Assembly: GCA_023410025.1 (NCBI GenBank)
Contig: JAEYQM010000061.1
Span: 14,799 to 78,798 of the forward strand
Direction: 5' to 3'
Length of the DNA: 64,000 nucleotides
From: Bacillota bacterium
Lineage (GTDB): Bacteria; Bacillota_I; Bacilli_A; ML615J-28; CAG-698
Numbering within the stretch: position 1 is the stretch's first letter; each line of letters starts with the position of its first letter. Under the pieces are notes generated by a model, which saw nothing but the letters and a program-made list of their open reading frames with translations, was not told the DNA's origin and made no database searches. Made by a program: the position numbers and the translations under genes. This document shows positions 17,266-26,026 of the stretch, in pieces.

Positions 17266-19257
17266 ATGAGATATTTAAATAAAGCTTTGATTTTTATACT
17301 GGTAATTATGTTAACCTTTTTAATAAATGTATCCTCATGGTCAGTACCAATGGAATATGAACAACCATATGTTGAATTAAGAGGTGCTTGGGTATCAACA
17401 GTTTCTAATATAGATATTGGCCAACAAACGTCAATTGAAAATTATCAACAACAATACACAAAAATTCTTAATAATTTTGAAAAATTTAATATGAATGCAG
17501 TCTTTTTTCAAGTAAGACCAACTAATGATGCATTTTATAAATCGGAAATTAATCCTTGGAGTGAATTTCTAACTGGACAACAAGGAAAAGATCCAGGTTG
17601 GGATCCACTACCTTGGTTAATTGAGGAAACTCATAAACGTGGTATGGAATTCCATGCATGGCTTAATCCATATCGTGCGAGTCTTGATGTTTTTTCTAGT
17701 GAAACCCTAACAGATGCTGAATATCAAACACAGCTCTCTACTGCACTTGCAAAGATGAGTTCAGATAACTTCGCAAAAAAGCATCCGGAACTTCTTATAC
17801 AAGGAGGAAATAGAATATTATTAAATCCTGGGAAACAAGAAGTACGTCAACATATTTATGATACAATTGAAGAAATAATTGTGAAGTATGATGTTGATGC
17901 TATTCATTTTGATGATTATTTTTATACTGATGTAAATCTAAATGCTGATAAAGAATTATATATGGCTGATTCCGGAGCTACAAGTTATGTTCAATATAGT
18001 CATAAAGATTGGCGCCGTAAACAAGTTGATTTACTAGTTGAGGGAGTACACAATTTAATTGAAGATTTTAATGAAGTAAACAACAAAAACATTCAATTTG
18101 GTATTTCTCCAGCAGCTGGTTGGGCCCCAAGTAATACAGAATGTCTACCTCCTCCTACCGGATATGGAATGGAAGGTGGAATGGAAGGTTATTCATGTTG
18201 GGGTTATAGTTCATATCATAATTTATATGCTGATACAAGGAAATGGGTTAAAGAAGAATGGTTAGATTACATTCTTCCTCAAAACTATTTTGAATTAGGT
18301 AGAATGCATGAAGAAATTACTGATTGGTGGAGCAGACAAGTAGAAGGTACGTCAGTAAAATTATATATGGGTCTTGGTGTATACCAATATAGAAATTATT
18401 CTTATTTAACCGCTAATGAATATGCTAATCAATTAAAATTTAATCAACAATATAAAAATGTTCAAGGTATTGTTATATTCTCATATAAGGATTTAATTTC
18501 CCCTATATCTACAAATATGCGTAATGGTGTTGAGAATATTAAAAAGATTTGGACTATTACGCCATTATTACCATTTGGACTTACGGGAGAAAAAACCGAA
18601 ACAAAAGCAATTAATCCAAATTTAGTAAGAAAAAATCAAAGTAATGAAATTAGTTTTACTACTACACCACAAGCTTATGGATACGCTATATATCGTAAGG
18701 ATGAAGGACAAAGTGATTTTAATATAATAAAAATATTAAAAAATAATGCTGATACATTACAGTATAAAGATAGTGTTGAAAACGATAAGAAATATGAATA
18801 TAAAATAAAAGCAGTACTATACGATGGATCAATTAGTAATAATGAAGTTTTTTTAAAAAATAACAATAATTATGTTCCAAGTGCTCCAGTTATTAAAATT
18901 ACTTCAATGACAAAATTAACACTATTGAAATTTAATGAAAAGTTTAACTTGCAATTTGAAGTTAGTGATGCTGATAATGATGAAGTGACAATAACTATTG
19001 AATATGCAACTTATTTAGATAGATATCGTTACGATGTAACAGTCCCTATTGAAAATGGAAAAGTAAATTATGATTTCGAAATTCCTAGCGTTGAAACAAA
19101 CACTGGAATGATTAGAATAACAGCATCCGATATAACGGATAAAACATATTATTACACACAGAAATTTATTGTGGTTGGTGATATAGGATTACTAGAATCT
19201 TATCTATACCTTTATAAAAATCAAATTGATGACATGATACAAGATATAATAGGTTAG
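17266..19257 (+). CDS. Secreted GHL10 (DUF187-type) glycoside hydrolase-like protein
   Basis: A 663-residue exported protein. The signal peptide MRYLNKALIFILVIMLTFLINVSSWS is clear. Residues from about 35 to 420 match the glycosyl-hydrolase-like 10 family (YngK type): ELRGAWVSTVSNIDIG, VFFQVRPTNDAFYKS, HAWLNPYRA, DAIHFDDYFY and DYILPQNYFE. A fibronectin-III-like region follows (YAIYRKDEG ... YEYKIKAVLYDG), then a C-terminal beta-rich domain. TAGGAGG precedes the ATG. Family members are thought to act on cell-wall glycans, with the substrate uncertain. It lies next to nagA but has its own promoter. Confidence 0.87.
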   Translation: MRYLNKALIFILVIMLTFLINVSSWSVPMEYEQPYVELRGAWVSTVSNIDIGQQTSIENYQQQYTKILNNFEKFNMNAVFFQVRPTNDAFYKSEINPWSEFLTGQQGKDPGWDPLPWLIEETHKRGMEFHAWLNPYRASLDVFSSETLTDAEYQTQLSTALAKMSSDNFAKKHPELLIQGGNRILLNPGKQEVRQHIYDTIEEIIVKYDVDAIHFDDYFYTDVNLNADKELYMADSGATSYVQYSHKDWRRKQVDLLVEGVHNLIEDFNEVNNKNIQFGISPAAGWAPSNTECLPPPTGYGMEGGMEGYSCWGYSSYHNLYADTRKWVKEEWLDYILPQNYFELGRMHEEITDWWSRQVEGTSVKLYMGLGVYQYRNYSYLTANEYANQLKFNQQYKNVQGIVIFSYKDLISPISTNMRNGVENIKKIWTITPLLPFGLTGEKTETKAINPNLVRKNQSNEISFTTTPQAYGYAIYRKDEGQSDFNIIKILKNNADTLQYKDSVENDKKYEYKIKAVLYDGSISNNEVFLKNNNNYVPSAPVIKITSMTKLTLLKFNEKFNLQFEVSDADNDEVTITIEYATYLDRYRYDVTVPIENGKVNYDFEIPSVETNTGMIRITASDITDKTYYYTQKFIVVGDIGLLESYLYLYKNQIDDMIQDIIG

Positions 19258-19261
19258 AAAC

Positions 19262-19984
19262 ATGGAAAATATATTAAGAGTAGTTTTATCATCTTTTTTA
19301 GTTGTAGGTTTAATATATTTTATTTTAAATAATGCTGTATCAACATCAAATTATAAAGTAAAAGGACTTGCGTTTATTATTACTGGAGTTATAATTTTTA
19401 TTGCAACATTAATTGGATTTTTGTATGATTTAAAAATGGGAAAATATATGGATTTTGAGTATTTTATATTTCCAATAATGAATATATTACAAATGTCTAT
19501 ATATACAATTTATTTCTTTACCTCATCAAAAAAATATCATCATAAAATAGGTAATTATAAAAATAGAATAGATACTAAAGTCCATAAATACTTATATGTT
19601 TTAATTTCTTTTGATAATGATTTATATCTTGATAGAGATATTATAAAATCAAAATTTAAAAATGAAATTCCAAAAACAAAATATAAAGGTTTAAAGATTA
19701 AGTTTGATAAAGGTGTTTATTTTCATGATGAAATGATTACTAAATTTATTGAAGAAACAGGATTAAAAACTTATTCTGTTAATTTAGTTGGTCAAGCCGA
19801 TATTCAAGGTAAAAAATATCAAGAAGTATTTTGTTATAATGTTGTTGTTTTTGAAAAAACACCATTTCTTGATACACTTTCAAAAGTTAGCAAGTATGAT
19901 ATAATGAATTGTGATATGGAAGATAATGATAAAAAAATCATACTTAACATGTTAGTTAGTAAAAATTTTGAAATTAAAATGTAG
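19262..19984 (+). CDS. Membrane protein of unknown function with a C-terminal soluble domain
   Basis: I do not recognise this 240-residue protein. The first 95 residues hold about three hydrophobic segments (LRVVLSSFLVVGLIYFIL, GLAFIITGVIIFIATLIGFL, FIFPIMNILQMSIYTIYFF). The rest is soluble and ends in KNFEIKM. The stretch KFIEETGLKTYSVNLVGQ resembles the end of a NUDIX helix, but the full GX5EX7REUXEEXGU pattern is absent, so no NUDIX activity is claimed. It is four bases after the glycosidase gene and ten before the patatin gene, probably in one operon. The ribosome binding site is weak. Confidence 0.7.
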   Translation: MENILRVVLSSFLVVGLIYFILNNAVSTSNYKVKGLAFIITGVIIFIATLIGFLYDLKMGKYMDFEYFIFPIMNILQMSIYTIYFFTSSKKYHHKIGNYKNRIDTKVHKYLYVLISFDNDLYLDRDIIKSKFKNEIPKTKYKGLKIKFDKGVYFHDEMITKFIEETGLKTYSVNLVGQADIQGKKYQEVFCYNVVVFEKTPFLDTLSKVSKYDIMNCDMEDNDKKIILNMLVSKNFEIKM

Positions 19985-19993
19985 GTGATTTAT

Positions 19994-20860
19994 TTGAAGG
20001 TTGAATTAATTTTAGAGGGTGGAGGAATGCGTGGTATCTATACCGCGGGAGTATTGGATTTTTTTCTTGATAATAAAATAAAATTTAAGGATATTTGTGC
20101 TGTCTCTGCAGGCGCATGTACTGCAACAAGCTACTTATCAAATCAACCGAAAAGAACATTGCAAATGATGACTGATTATGCAAGTGATAAACGTTACTTA
20201 AGTATTAGTAGTTATATAAAAACAGGATCAGCATTTGGCATTGACTTTATCTTTAGAACAATTCCTGATGAATTATTGCCTTTTGATTATGAAACATTTA
20301 AAAATAGTGGTATTAACATGACTGTTGTTTGTACTGACCTTAATACTGGTAAGCCACTATATTTTAAAGTGGATGATGTAAAGGAAAAACTTGATTATGT
20401 TATAGCATCTAGTTCACTTCCCTTTGTATCAAAACCTGTAGTTATTGATGGATACTGTTTATATGATGGTGGTGTATCCGACCCTGTACCAATTAAAAGA
20501 TCAATTGAAGAGGGATATGACTTTCAAGTGCTTGTACTTACAAGAAATGCAGGATATCGCAAAAATAAATCCTTGTCAAATAGGATGATTGCAAGAACAT
20601 TTTATAAGCATAAAGATTTTTCTAATGTCATGAGTACAAGACATGAAATATATAATGAGAGTATGGAACTAATAGAAAAACTAGAAAATGAGAAGAAGGC
20701 AATTGTAATAAGACCAAGTGAACCTTTAGTAATTGATCGTTTTGAAAAAGATATTACAAAACTTAAAGATTTATATGATCTAGGTTATAGGGACGCTAAA
20801 GAGAAATTTCAAGAAATAATTGAACTTGCAAAAAAAGTTACTAATCTAGAAATTGAGTAA
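19994..20860 (+). CDS. Patatin-like phospholipase
   Basis: Serine acyl hydrolase with a Ser-Asp dyad. The oxyanion loop is LEGGGMRGIYTAGVLD, the nucleophile lies in AVSAGACTA, and the catalytic Asp is in YDGGVSDPVPI. This arrangement resembles the YjjU subgroup of patatins. The TTG at 19994 is chosen because AGGTGA ends five bases upstream; an in-frame GTG at 19985 overlaps that site. About 288 residues, no signal peptide. Probably cotranscribed with the preceding two genes and closed by a terminator shared with hflX. Confidence 0.9.
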   Translation: MKVELILEGGGMRGIYTAGVLDFFLDNKIKFKDICAVSAGACTATSYLSNQPKRTLQMMTDYASDKRYLSISSYIKTGSAFGIDFIFRTIPDELLPFDYETFKNSGINMTVVCTDLNTGKPLYFKVDDVKEKLDYVIASSSLPFVSKPVVIDGYCLYDGGVSDPVPIKRSIEEGYDFQVLVLTRNAGYRKNKSLSNRMIARTFYKHKDFSNVMSTRHEIYNESMELIEKLENEKKAIVIRPSEPLVIDRFEKDITKLKDLYDLGYRDAKEKFQEIIELAKKVTNLEIE

Positions 20861-20890
20861 AAAAATATACCCAAACGGGTATATTTTTTA
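20859..20890. terminator. Bidirectional terminator between the patatin gene and hflX
   Basis: About 13 bp of stem (TAAAAAATATACCC with its complement) around an AAAC loop at 20873-20876. A-rich on one side and T-rich on the other, so it can serve both converging genes. Confidence 0.88.
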
Positions 20891-22144
20891 CTTTATATAT
20901 TCCTTTAATAAATTTTGATATTTTTGGCTAAGTCTTGCCTTTACATAAATTTCTGTCTCTAAATATTCGATATTATAAACAATAGAATCATTTTGTAAAG
21001 TGCTTAATATACTAATTTTATCATATGGTAAACTTAACTCAACATCTTTTTCATCCTTAAATAAAATGTCTTCAATCATTTTTGTTAATGAGTCAATATT
21101 ATGATTATTAATAGCACTAAACCTAATAGCATCAGTAAATTGTGGTGGAATATAGAAATATCCTTCAACTAAATCAATTTTGTTAAAAGCATAAATCATT
21201 GGAATATCTTTTACCCCAATTTCCTCAAGAACCTTATTAGTTGTTTCAATTTGTACTTGATAATTAGGATTTGAGGAATCAACTACATGAATGATTAAAT
21301 CAGCTTCAGTAATTTCTTCTAGTGTTGATTTAAAAGCCTCAACAAGTTGAGTTGGAAGTTTGCTTACAAAACCAACTGTATCAGTTAATATAAATTCATG
21401 ATTGTTTTCAAGTTTAATCAATCGTGAAGAAGTTTCAAGGGTAGCAAATAGCATATCCTTTTCTAATACTTTCTTTTTTAATGCAGTCGAAGAATCTAAG
21501 AAGGCATTTAATGTAGAAGACTTACCACTATTAGTATAACCTGCAAGACAGACAACTGGAACATTATTGTTTTTACGTTTTTGTCTTTGTAGGGCTCTTT
21601 CTTTTGTTAATTCATCTAATTGACCTTTTAAAAAGGCAATTCGGTCATTTATATTTCTTCTATCAATTTCAAGTTGCGTTTCACCGGCTCCACGACCATG
21701 AGCGCCACCAGCAGCACCTCTTTGACGAGATAATCCTTCACGTAGACCAATAAGTCTTGGTAACATATATCTAAGAGATGCAATATCAACTTGAAGAATG
21801 GCCTCTTTAGTTGTTGCCCTTCTTTTAAATATTTCTAGTATAATATATGTTCTATCATATATATTAACTTCTAGAACTTCTTGCATATTGTTTATTTGTG
21901 TTGCTGATAATTGATCATTACAAACAACTAAATCTGGTTGTAAAGTTTCTATTAAAACTTTAATTTCATCCAGTTTGCCTTTTCGGACATAGGTATTAAT
22001 ATTTGTTGTATTTGCTGCTTGTGAAACTGTTTCTATAATATCAATCTCACATGCATAACAGAGTTCCTTCATTTCTGTCATTTCATAATTATGTAATTCT
22101 TTGGTTGTAGTGTTAACCCCTACTAATATGGCTTTTTGTCTCAT
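20888..22144 (-). CDS. hflX: GTPase HflX
   Basis: Ribosome-associated GTPase, in other bacteria a heat-stress ribosome-splitting factor. The N-terminal HflX domain includes GLSRQRGAAGGAHGRGAGETQLEIDRR, the family hallmark. The G domain has GYTNSGKSS (G1), DTVGFVSKLP (G3) and AFNKIDLV (G4). The ATG at 22144 follows AAGGTG by six bases; an in-frame GTG nine bases earlier overlaps that site. About 418 residues. Its extended -10 is at 22168-22176 on the minus strand. Confidence 0.95.
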   Translation of the reverse strand: MRQKAILVGVNTTTKELHNYEMTEMKELCYACEIDIIETVSQAANTTNINTYVRKGKLDEIKVLIETLQPDLVVCNDQLSATQINNMQEVLEVNIYDRTYIILEIFKRRATTKEAILQVDIASLRYMLPRLIGLREGLSRQRGAAGGAHGRGAGETQLEIDRRNINDRIAFLKGQLDELTKERALQRQKRKNNNVPVVCLAGYTNSGKSSTLNAFLDSSTALKKKVLEKDMLFATLETSSRLIKLENNHEFILTDTVGFVSKLPTQLVEAFKSTLEEITEADLIIHVVDSSNPNYQVQIETTNKVLEEIGVKDIPMIYAFNKIDLVEGYFYIPPQFTDAIRFSAINNHNIDSLTKMIEDILFKDEKDVELSLPYDKISILSTLQNDSIVYNIEYLETEIYVKARLSQKYQNLLKEYIK

Positions 22145-22167
22145 CGTATTCACCTTCTAACTATACT

Positions 22168-22176
22168 ATTATATCA
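22168..22176 (-). promoter_or_regulatory. Extended -10 for hflX
   Basis: On the minus strand this reads TGATATAAT, the same extended form as elsewhere. The -35 region overlaps the 3' end of the MATE gene and is poor. Confidence 0.6.
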
Positions 22177-22183
22177 CAAGAAA

Positions 22184-22220
22184 TAAAAAAAAATTAATTA
22201 TTTAAAATTAATTTTTTTTC
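22184..22220 (-). terminator. AU-only hairpin at the end of the MATE gene
   Basis: An AATTAATT-type palindrome with flanking A and T runs spans the MATE stop codon. It could terminate the MATE transcript before hflX, but the stem contains no G-C pair, so this is weak. Confidence 0.4.
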
Positions 22221-23573
22221 AATTTCTTTAATATTAAAAGCTTTTTTGATTGAAAAAATGGCAATAGGAACAAAAATTAATGCAGTCAACGTTTCAGCTG
22301 TTGCATAAGCATACCAAATATCATTTGGACTAATTTTCGAAAGAATTATAGCCGATGGAATAAGGATAATTACTTGTCTAAATAGACTCATAAACAATGA
22401 CTTAAACCCATGTCCGATTGCTTGAAAACTTGTTGCAAAAATAATTGAAAATACTGCTGGGATAAAGCTAAAACTTATAATTGGTAAAGCTTTTAATCCA
22501 ATGGTAATCATATTTGTATCTGGTTCAAAAATATCTAATAATAAATTTGTTGCAAATTGGAAAGCAATAAATCCAATAATCATAATGGTAAAGCCTGTAA
22601 ATAACATTATTGATAAAGCCTTTTTAAATCTATCTTTAATATTTGCTCCATAATTATAAGAAAGAATTGGCATTCCCCCTTGATTCATACCAAATATAGG
22701 CATAAATACAAAAGATTGGAGTTTAAAGTATACAGATAATACATTAACCGCTGCTTTACCAAGTTCTTCAGTTGGAAAAGATGTTGATAGAAGAGTATTT
22801 AAAGTAGCAGTAGTTAATGAAGAAATACTATTCATTATGGTTACTGGTAAACCAACATTCAATATTTGATTAAAATGAGTCTTGTTAAATTTAACACCAA
22901 TTGGATTAATGTTAACAACTTGTTTTCTAAAAATAAATACTGAGATTGATAATGACATTGCTAGTGCTTGTCCAATTATTGTTGCAATAGCAGCACCATT
23001 AACTCCAAGATTTAAGTTGAAAATAAATATTGGGTCTAATATAATATTGGTAATTGCTCCAACAAGTTGGCAAATCATCGGAACAATCATATTACCAATT
23101 CCTTGTAATATTCTTGATGAAGTTAGTTCAATAATGGAGAAGGCACTAAATGCCATTACAATAAACATATAACCACTACCAATGTTAATAACTTCTGAGT
23201 CATTAGTCATCAATTTAAAAAACGGTTTTGAAACTATAAAAGATAAAACAAAAAACATTAGACTAACTACTATTGCAATAATAATACCCATTTTTGCAAC
23301 GTTATTTGCTTCATCTTTCTTTTGTTCTCCAAGTTTCCTAGATATTAAAGAACTTGTACCAACACCAATACCAATTGAGAAAGCAAGAATTAGTAGTTGG
23401 ATTGGATAGGCTAAACTTACAGCATTAAAAGCTGTTGGACTTATTTTAGAAACATACATTGAATCAACAATATTATATAAAGATTGTATCAGCATTGAAA
23501 ACATTGCTGGTACACTCATTGCTACTATTAGTTTGCCTACGGGCATCGTTTTTAATTTTTCACTTGTATCCAT
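22194..23573 (-). CDS. MATE family multidrug/Na+ antiporter
   Basis: A 459-residue membrane protein with about 12 hydrophobic segments. The N-terminus MPVGKLIVAMSVPAMFSMLIQSLYNIVDSMYVSKI is typical of MATE efflux pumps, as are the mid-protein MNQGGMPILSYNYGA and IVPMICQLVGAITNIILDPIFIF regions. The ATG follows AAGGTGATATA. Substrate unknown. It has its own TTGACA/TATAAT promoter. Confidence 0.93.
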   Translation of the reverse strand: MDTSEKLKTMPVGKLIVAMSVPAMFSMLIQSLYNIVDSMYVSKISPTAFNAVSLAYPIQLLILAFSIGIGVGTSSLISRKLGEQKKDEANNVAKMGIIIAIVVSLMFFVLSFIVSKPFFKLMTNDSEVINIGSGYMFIVMAFSAFSIIELTSSRILQGIGNMIVPMICQLVGAITNIILDPIFIFNLNLGVNGAAIATIIGQALAMSLSISVFIFRKQVVNINPIGVKFNKTHFNQILNVGLPVTIMNSISSLTTATLNTLLSTSFPTEELGKAAVNVLSVYFKLQSFVFMPIFGMNQGGMPILSYNYGANIKDRFKKALSIMLFTGFTIMIIGFIAFQFATNLLLDIFEPDTNMITIGLKALPIISFSFIPAVFSIIFATSFQAIGHGFKSLFMSLFRQVIILIPSAIILSKISPNDIWYAYATAETLTALIFVPIAIFSIKKAFNIKEIEKKLILNN

Positions 23574-23590
23574 TATATCACCTTCAAATT

Positions 23591-23618
23591 ATTATACCTG
23601 CTTATAGATTAATGTCAA
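23591..23618 (-). promoter_or_regulatory. Promoter of the MATE gene
   Basis: On the minus strand, -35 TTGACA (23613-23618) and -10 TATAAT (23591-23596) are separated by 16 bp. Confidence 0.8.
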
Positions 23619-23638
23619 ATAAAAAAAAGAATAATACA

Positions 23639-23667
23639 TTGAAAAAAAGTAATGAATATGATAGAAT
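23639..23667 (+). promoter_or_regulatory. Promoter of the small membrane protein-DUF3137-lemA operon
   Basis: -35 TTGAAA (23639-23644) and -10 TAGAAT (23662-23667) with 17-bp spacing and a TGA extension before the -10. Confidence 0.65.
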
Positions 23668-23684
23668 GTATATGAGGCGATGTT

Positions 23685-24137
23685 ATGACAAATATATTTA
23701 TTTTTTATTTTTTAATCATATCTTATTTCACTTTTGTTATATATTATGTTAGTAAAAAAGTTAAAATTATTAAGAATGAAGGCGATGGAGATAATATCAC
23801 ATATACGATCCATAAAATGATTAGAAACATTTTATTTTTCTCAATATTTCTATTTATGTTATCTACAGAATTGTTGTATAAGATAAATAGTAGTGAATCC
23901 ATTTCTCAAAGCAATATTGGTATTGCTCTAGCAAGTGCAACATTAATATTTTATGTAATGTTTTTAATTAGAGATATTTATAAAGATAAAATATCAAAAT
24001 ATTTACAACAAAATTATAATATTTATATTGAAGATAATAGCTTTGTGATTAAGGGTAGTGCAGTGATAATTATTTGCATGTCTATATTATTATTAAATTT
24101 TGTCATTTCAATAATGATTTTGAATGGAGGAATTTAA
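23685..24137 (+). CDS. Small membrane protein, four predicted transmembrane segments
   Basis: I do not recognise this 150-residue protein. Hydrophobic stretches lie at about residues 3-22, 48-64, 77-95 and 125-147. AGGCGATGTT precedes the ATG. Only two bases separate its stop from the TTG start of the DUF3137 gene, so it probably belongs to the same operon and may work with that protein or with LemA. Confidence 0.7.
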   Translation: MTNIFIFYFLIISYFTFVIYYVSKKVKIIKNEGDGDNITYTIHKMIRNILFFSIFLFMLSTELLYKINSSESISQSNIGIALASATLIFYVMFLIRDIYKDKISKYLQQNYNIYIEDNSFVIKGSAVIIICMSILLLNFVISIMILNGGI

Positions 24138-24139
24138 TA

Positions 24140-25000
24140 TTGGATTTTATGTCGTTAGAAAATAAACGTAAAAGTTGCGTTAAAATTGTTGTATTTGGTT
24201 ATATAATTGCTGTGGTGGGAGCACTTCTTACCTTTGGGCTTTATGAAAACCAATTTATTGGATTTATTGTACTAGTAATTGGAGGAATTTTACTAATATC
24301 AGGATATGGAAATTTCTCTTCTATTTCTAAGGATTTTAAAAACAAATATTTAAAAGAACTAATTCAAGAAACTTTTGAAAATTCTTCATATTTTCCAAAT
24401 AAAGGGGTAAATGTGAATGATGTTTATAGTTCGGATTTAGTTAAGAAAGCTGATCGTTATCATACAGAGGATTTAATTACCGGAACATTTGATGGAGTTA
24501 ATTTTATGACCTCAGATGTTAAGTTAGAAGAACGTCATGTAAGAAGAACAAAGAATGGTACGCAAGTATATTACGTAACATACTTTTTAGGAAGATATTT
24601 CTCTTTTGATTTTCCAAAAGATTTTAAAAGTAAAATATTAGTTACTGAAGGATCTCTAATGACATGGTTTTCTAGTTATAAGAAAATTGAATTGGAGTCG
24701 GTTGAGTTTAATAAAAAGTTTAATATTTATACAAAAAACGAACATGATGCATTCTATGTGTTGACACCACATTTAATGGAATCAATATTACAACTGGAAA
24801 AACAAAATCCAGGATCTATTGGACTAACATTTACTGGTAATAGACTTATTGTTTTAATTAACAATGGTATTAATACATTTGAACTATCATTGTTTAAAAG
24901 GGTTGATCAAACAGTAATTAATAATTTAAATAGAGATTTAGCAGTTATTAAAAAAATAATTAATGATCTAAAATTAAATAGAAAAATATTTGTTGATTAG
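24140..25000 (+). CDS. DUF3137 membrane protein
   Basis: Two N-terminal transmembrane segments (IVVFGYIIAVVGALLTFGLY, FIGFIVLVIGGILLISGY) are followed by a cytoplasmic domain. The block KKIELESVEFNKKFNIYTKNEHDAFYVLTPHLMESILQLE is the hallmark of DUF3137. The start is TTG at 24140, nine bases after GGAGG; the ATG at 24149 is too far from it. About 286 residues. DUF3137 and LemA genes are often adjacent in Bacillota, as here. The biochemical role is unknown. Confidence 0.85.
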   Translation: MDFMSLENKRKSCVKIVVFGYIIAVVGALLTFGLYENQFIGFIVLVIGGILLISGYGNFSSISKDFKNKYLKELIQETFENSSYFPNKGVNVNDVYSSDLVKKADRYHTEDLITGTFDGVNFMTSDVKLEERHVRRTKNGTQVYYVTYFLGRYFSFDFPKDFKSKILVTEGSLMTWFSSYKKIELESVEFNKKFNIYTKNEHDAFYVLTPHLMESILQLEKQNPGSIGLTFTGNRLIVLINNGINTFELSLFKRVDQTVINNLNRDLAVIKKIINDLKLNRKIFVD

Positions 25001-25010
25001 GAGGAATAAT

Positions 25011-25589
25011 ATGAATCTATTTTTACTTAGTACTTTAGAAGTAACATTAATCATTGTTGGTGCAGTGTTACTACTTATTGTTTTATGGTACATTGGTGCA
25101 GTTAACAAATTCCGTCAACTTGAAGTTAAAGTTGATGAGGCTATGAGTGGAATTGATGTCGCTCTTACAAAAAGATTTGATGCTCTAACAAAACTTCTTG
25201 ATACAACAAAAGGTTATGCAAAGCATGAAAGTGAAACATTAGAAAAAGTAATTAAATGGCGTAATGGAATTCCATCAAATGCTACTTTAGAAGATAAACA
25301 AGAATTTGCTAATCAATTAACAAAAGTAGCAAATGGATTAAATGTTGTTGTTGAAAATTACCCAGACTTAAAAGCAAACACAATGTTTAATAATTTACAA
25401 AAGGCAATTATGGATACTGAAGAACATCTTCAAGCATCACGTCGTTTATATAATTCAAATGTAAGAATTATTAATGAAATGATTGTAAAAATACCTTATA
25501 GCATTGTTGCTAGAAACATCAATATGACTAAAAAGCCATTCTTTGAAGCAGAAGCAGCAAAACGTCAAGACGTGAAGATGAATTTCTAA
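25011..25589 (+). CDS. lemA: LemA family protein
   Basis: A short N-terminal membrane anchor (VTLIIVGAVLLLIVLWYIGAV) is followed by the LemA helical domain: FRQLEVKVDEAMSGIDVALTKRFDALTKL, a central NYPDLKANTMFNNLQ and SRRLYNSNVRIINEMIVKIPYSIVA. GGAGGAATAAT precedes the ATG at 25011. 192 residues is normal. The cytosolic helical domain faces inward by family precedent, and its function is not established. Last gene of its operon. Confidence 0.93.
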   Translation: MNLFLLSTLEVTLIIVGAVLLLIVLWYIGAVNKFRQLEVKVDEAMSGIDVALTKRFDALTKLLDTTKGYAKHESETLEKVIKWRNGIPSNATLEDKQEFANQLTKVANGLNVVVENYPDLKANTMFNNLQKAIMDTEEHLQASRRLYNSNVRIINEMIVKIPYSIVARNINMTKKPFFEAEAAKRQDVKMNF

Positions 25590-25596
25590 AATTTGA

Positions 25597-25628
25597 AAAC
25601 AGATGATTTATATCATTTGTTTTTTTAT
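25597..25628 (+). terminator. Terminator after lemA
   Basis: Stem AACAGATGA / TCATTTGTT around a TTTATA loop with one G-T pair, followed by a long T run. Confidence 0.75.
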
Positions 25629-25680
25629 TTACTTATTTTTTCCCTATTATTCGACACGTTTATACAATTTTTTCTATAAA

Positions 25681-25696
25681 TATCAAAATATTGATA
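25681..25696. repeat. Short palindrome upstream of the peptide gene
   Basis: TATCAA (25681-25686) and TTGATA (25691-25696) form a perfect 6-bp inverted repeat with an AATA spacer, about 65 bp upstream of the -35. Possible protein-binding site, but in AT-rich sequence it could be chance. Confidence 0.3.
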
Positions 25697-25740
25697 ATTT
25701 AATACTAAAAATACATTAATAATAAATAAAATAATTAAAA

Positions 25741-25787
25741 ATCTCAATAAAATGAGTATTGACAATAAAATACAATTTTGATATAAT
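25741..25787 (+). promoter_or_regulatory. Peptide-regulator promoter with shared palindromic element
   Basis: A consensus promoter: -35 TTGACA (25759-25764), 17-bp spacer, extended -10 TGATATAAT (25779-25787). Overlapping the -35 is CTCA (25743-25746), six-base spacer, TGAGTAT (25753-25759). The 21 bases 25743-25763 match 51808-51828 in front of the hybrid kinase gene at 20 of 21 positions, at the identical distance from the -10. This suggests a common operator for one regulator, quite possibly the HTH-TPR protein encoded here. Confidence 0.8.
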
Positions 25788-25833
25788 TAAACTAGAAATA
25801 CCGAAAATTGGTGTTTTTAATAAGGGGGATAGT

Positions 25834-25992
25834 ATGAAAAAATTAATCAAAGTTGTTTTATGTCTTATATTAGTTGCTATGCTTAGTTTTGCACCTAAAT
25901 TAACTCAAGGACCTGGCGATGGTGGACCAGGACCTGATGATCGTCCAATTTCATATATTAATGGAATTCCAGGATCAACTGAAGGAATGTAA
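25834..25992 (+). CDS. Small exported Gly/Pro-rich peptide, candidate pheromone precursor
   Basis: A 52-residue ORF with a strong ribosome binding site (AAGGGGGAT) and a consensus promoter. MKKLIKVVLCLILVAMLSFAP is a good signal peptide. The remaining about 31 residues are rich in Gly, Pro and Asp (QGPGDGGPGPDDRP) and end in INGIPGSTEGM. No terminator separates it from the HTH-TPR gene 34 bp downstream. The size, export signal and pairing with a TPR regulator resemble RNPP-family signalling peptides (PapR, NprX, Phr). No homologue is recognised by sequence; the function is inferred from context. Confidence 0.72.
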   Translation: MKKLIKVVLCLILVAMLSFAPKLTQGPGDGGPGPDDRPISYINGIPGSTEGM

Positions 25993-26026
25993 TTAGGTTG
26001 TATTAATAAGGGAGTAGGGAGGAACC

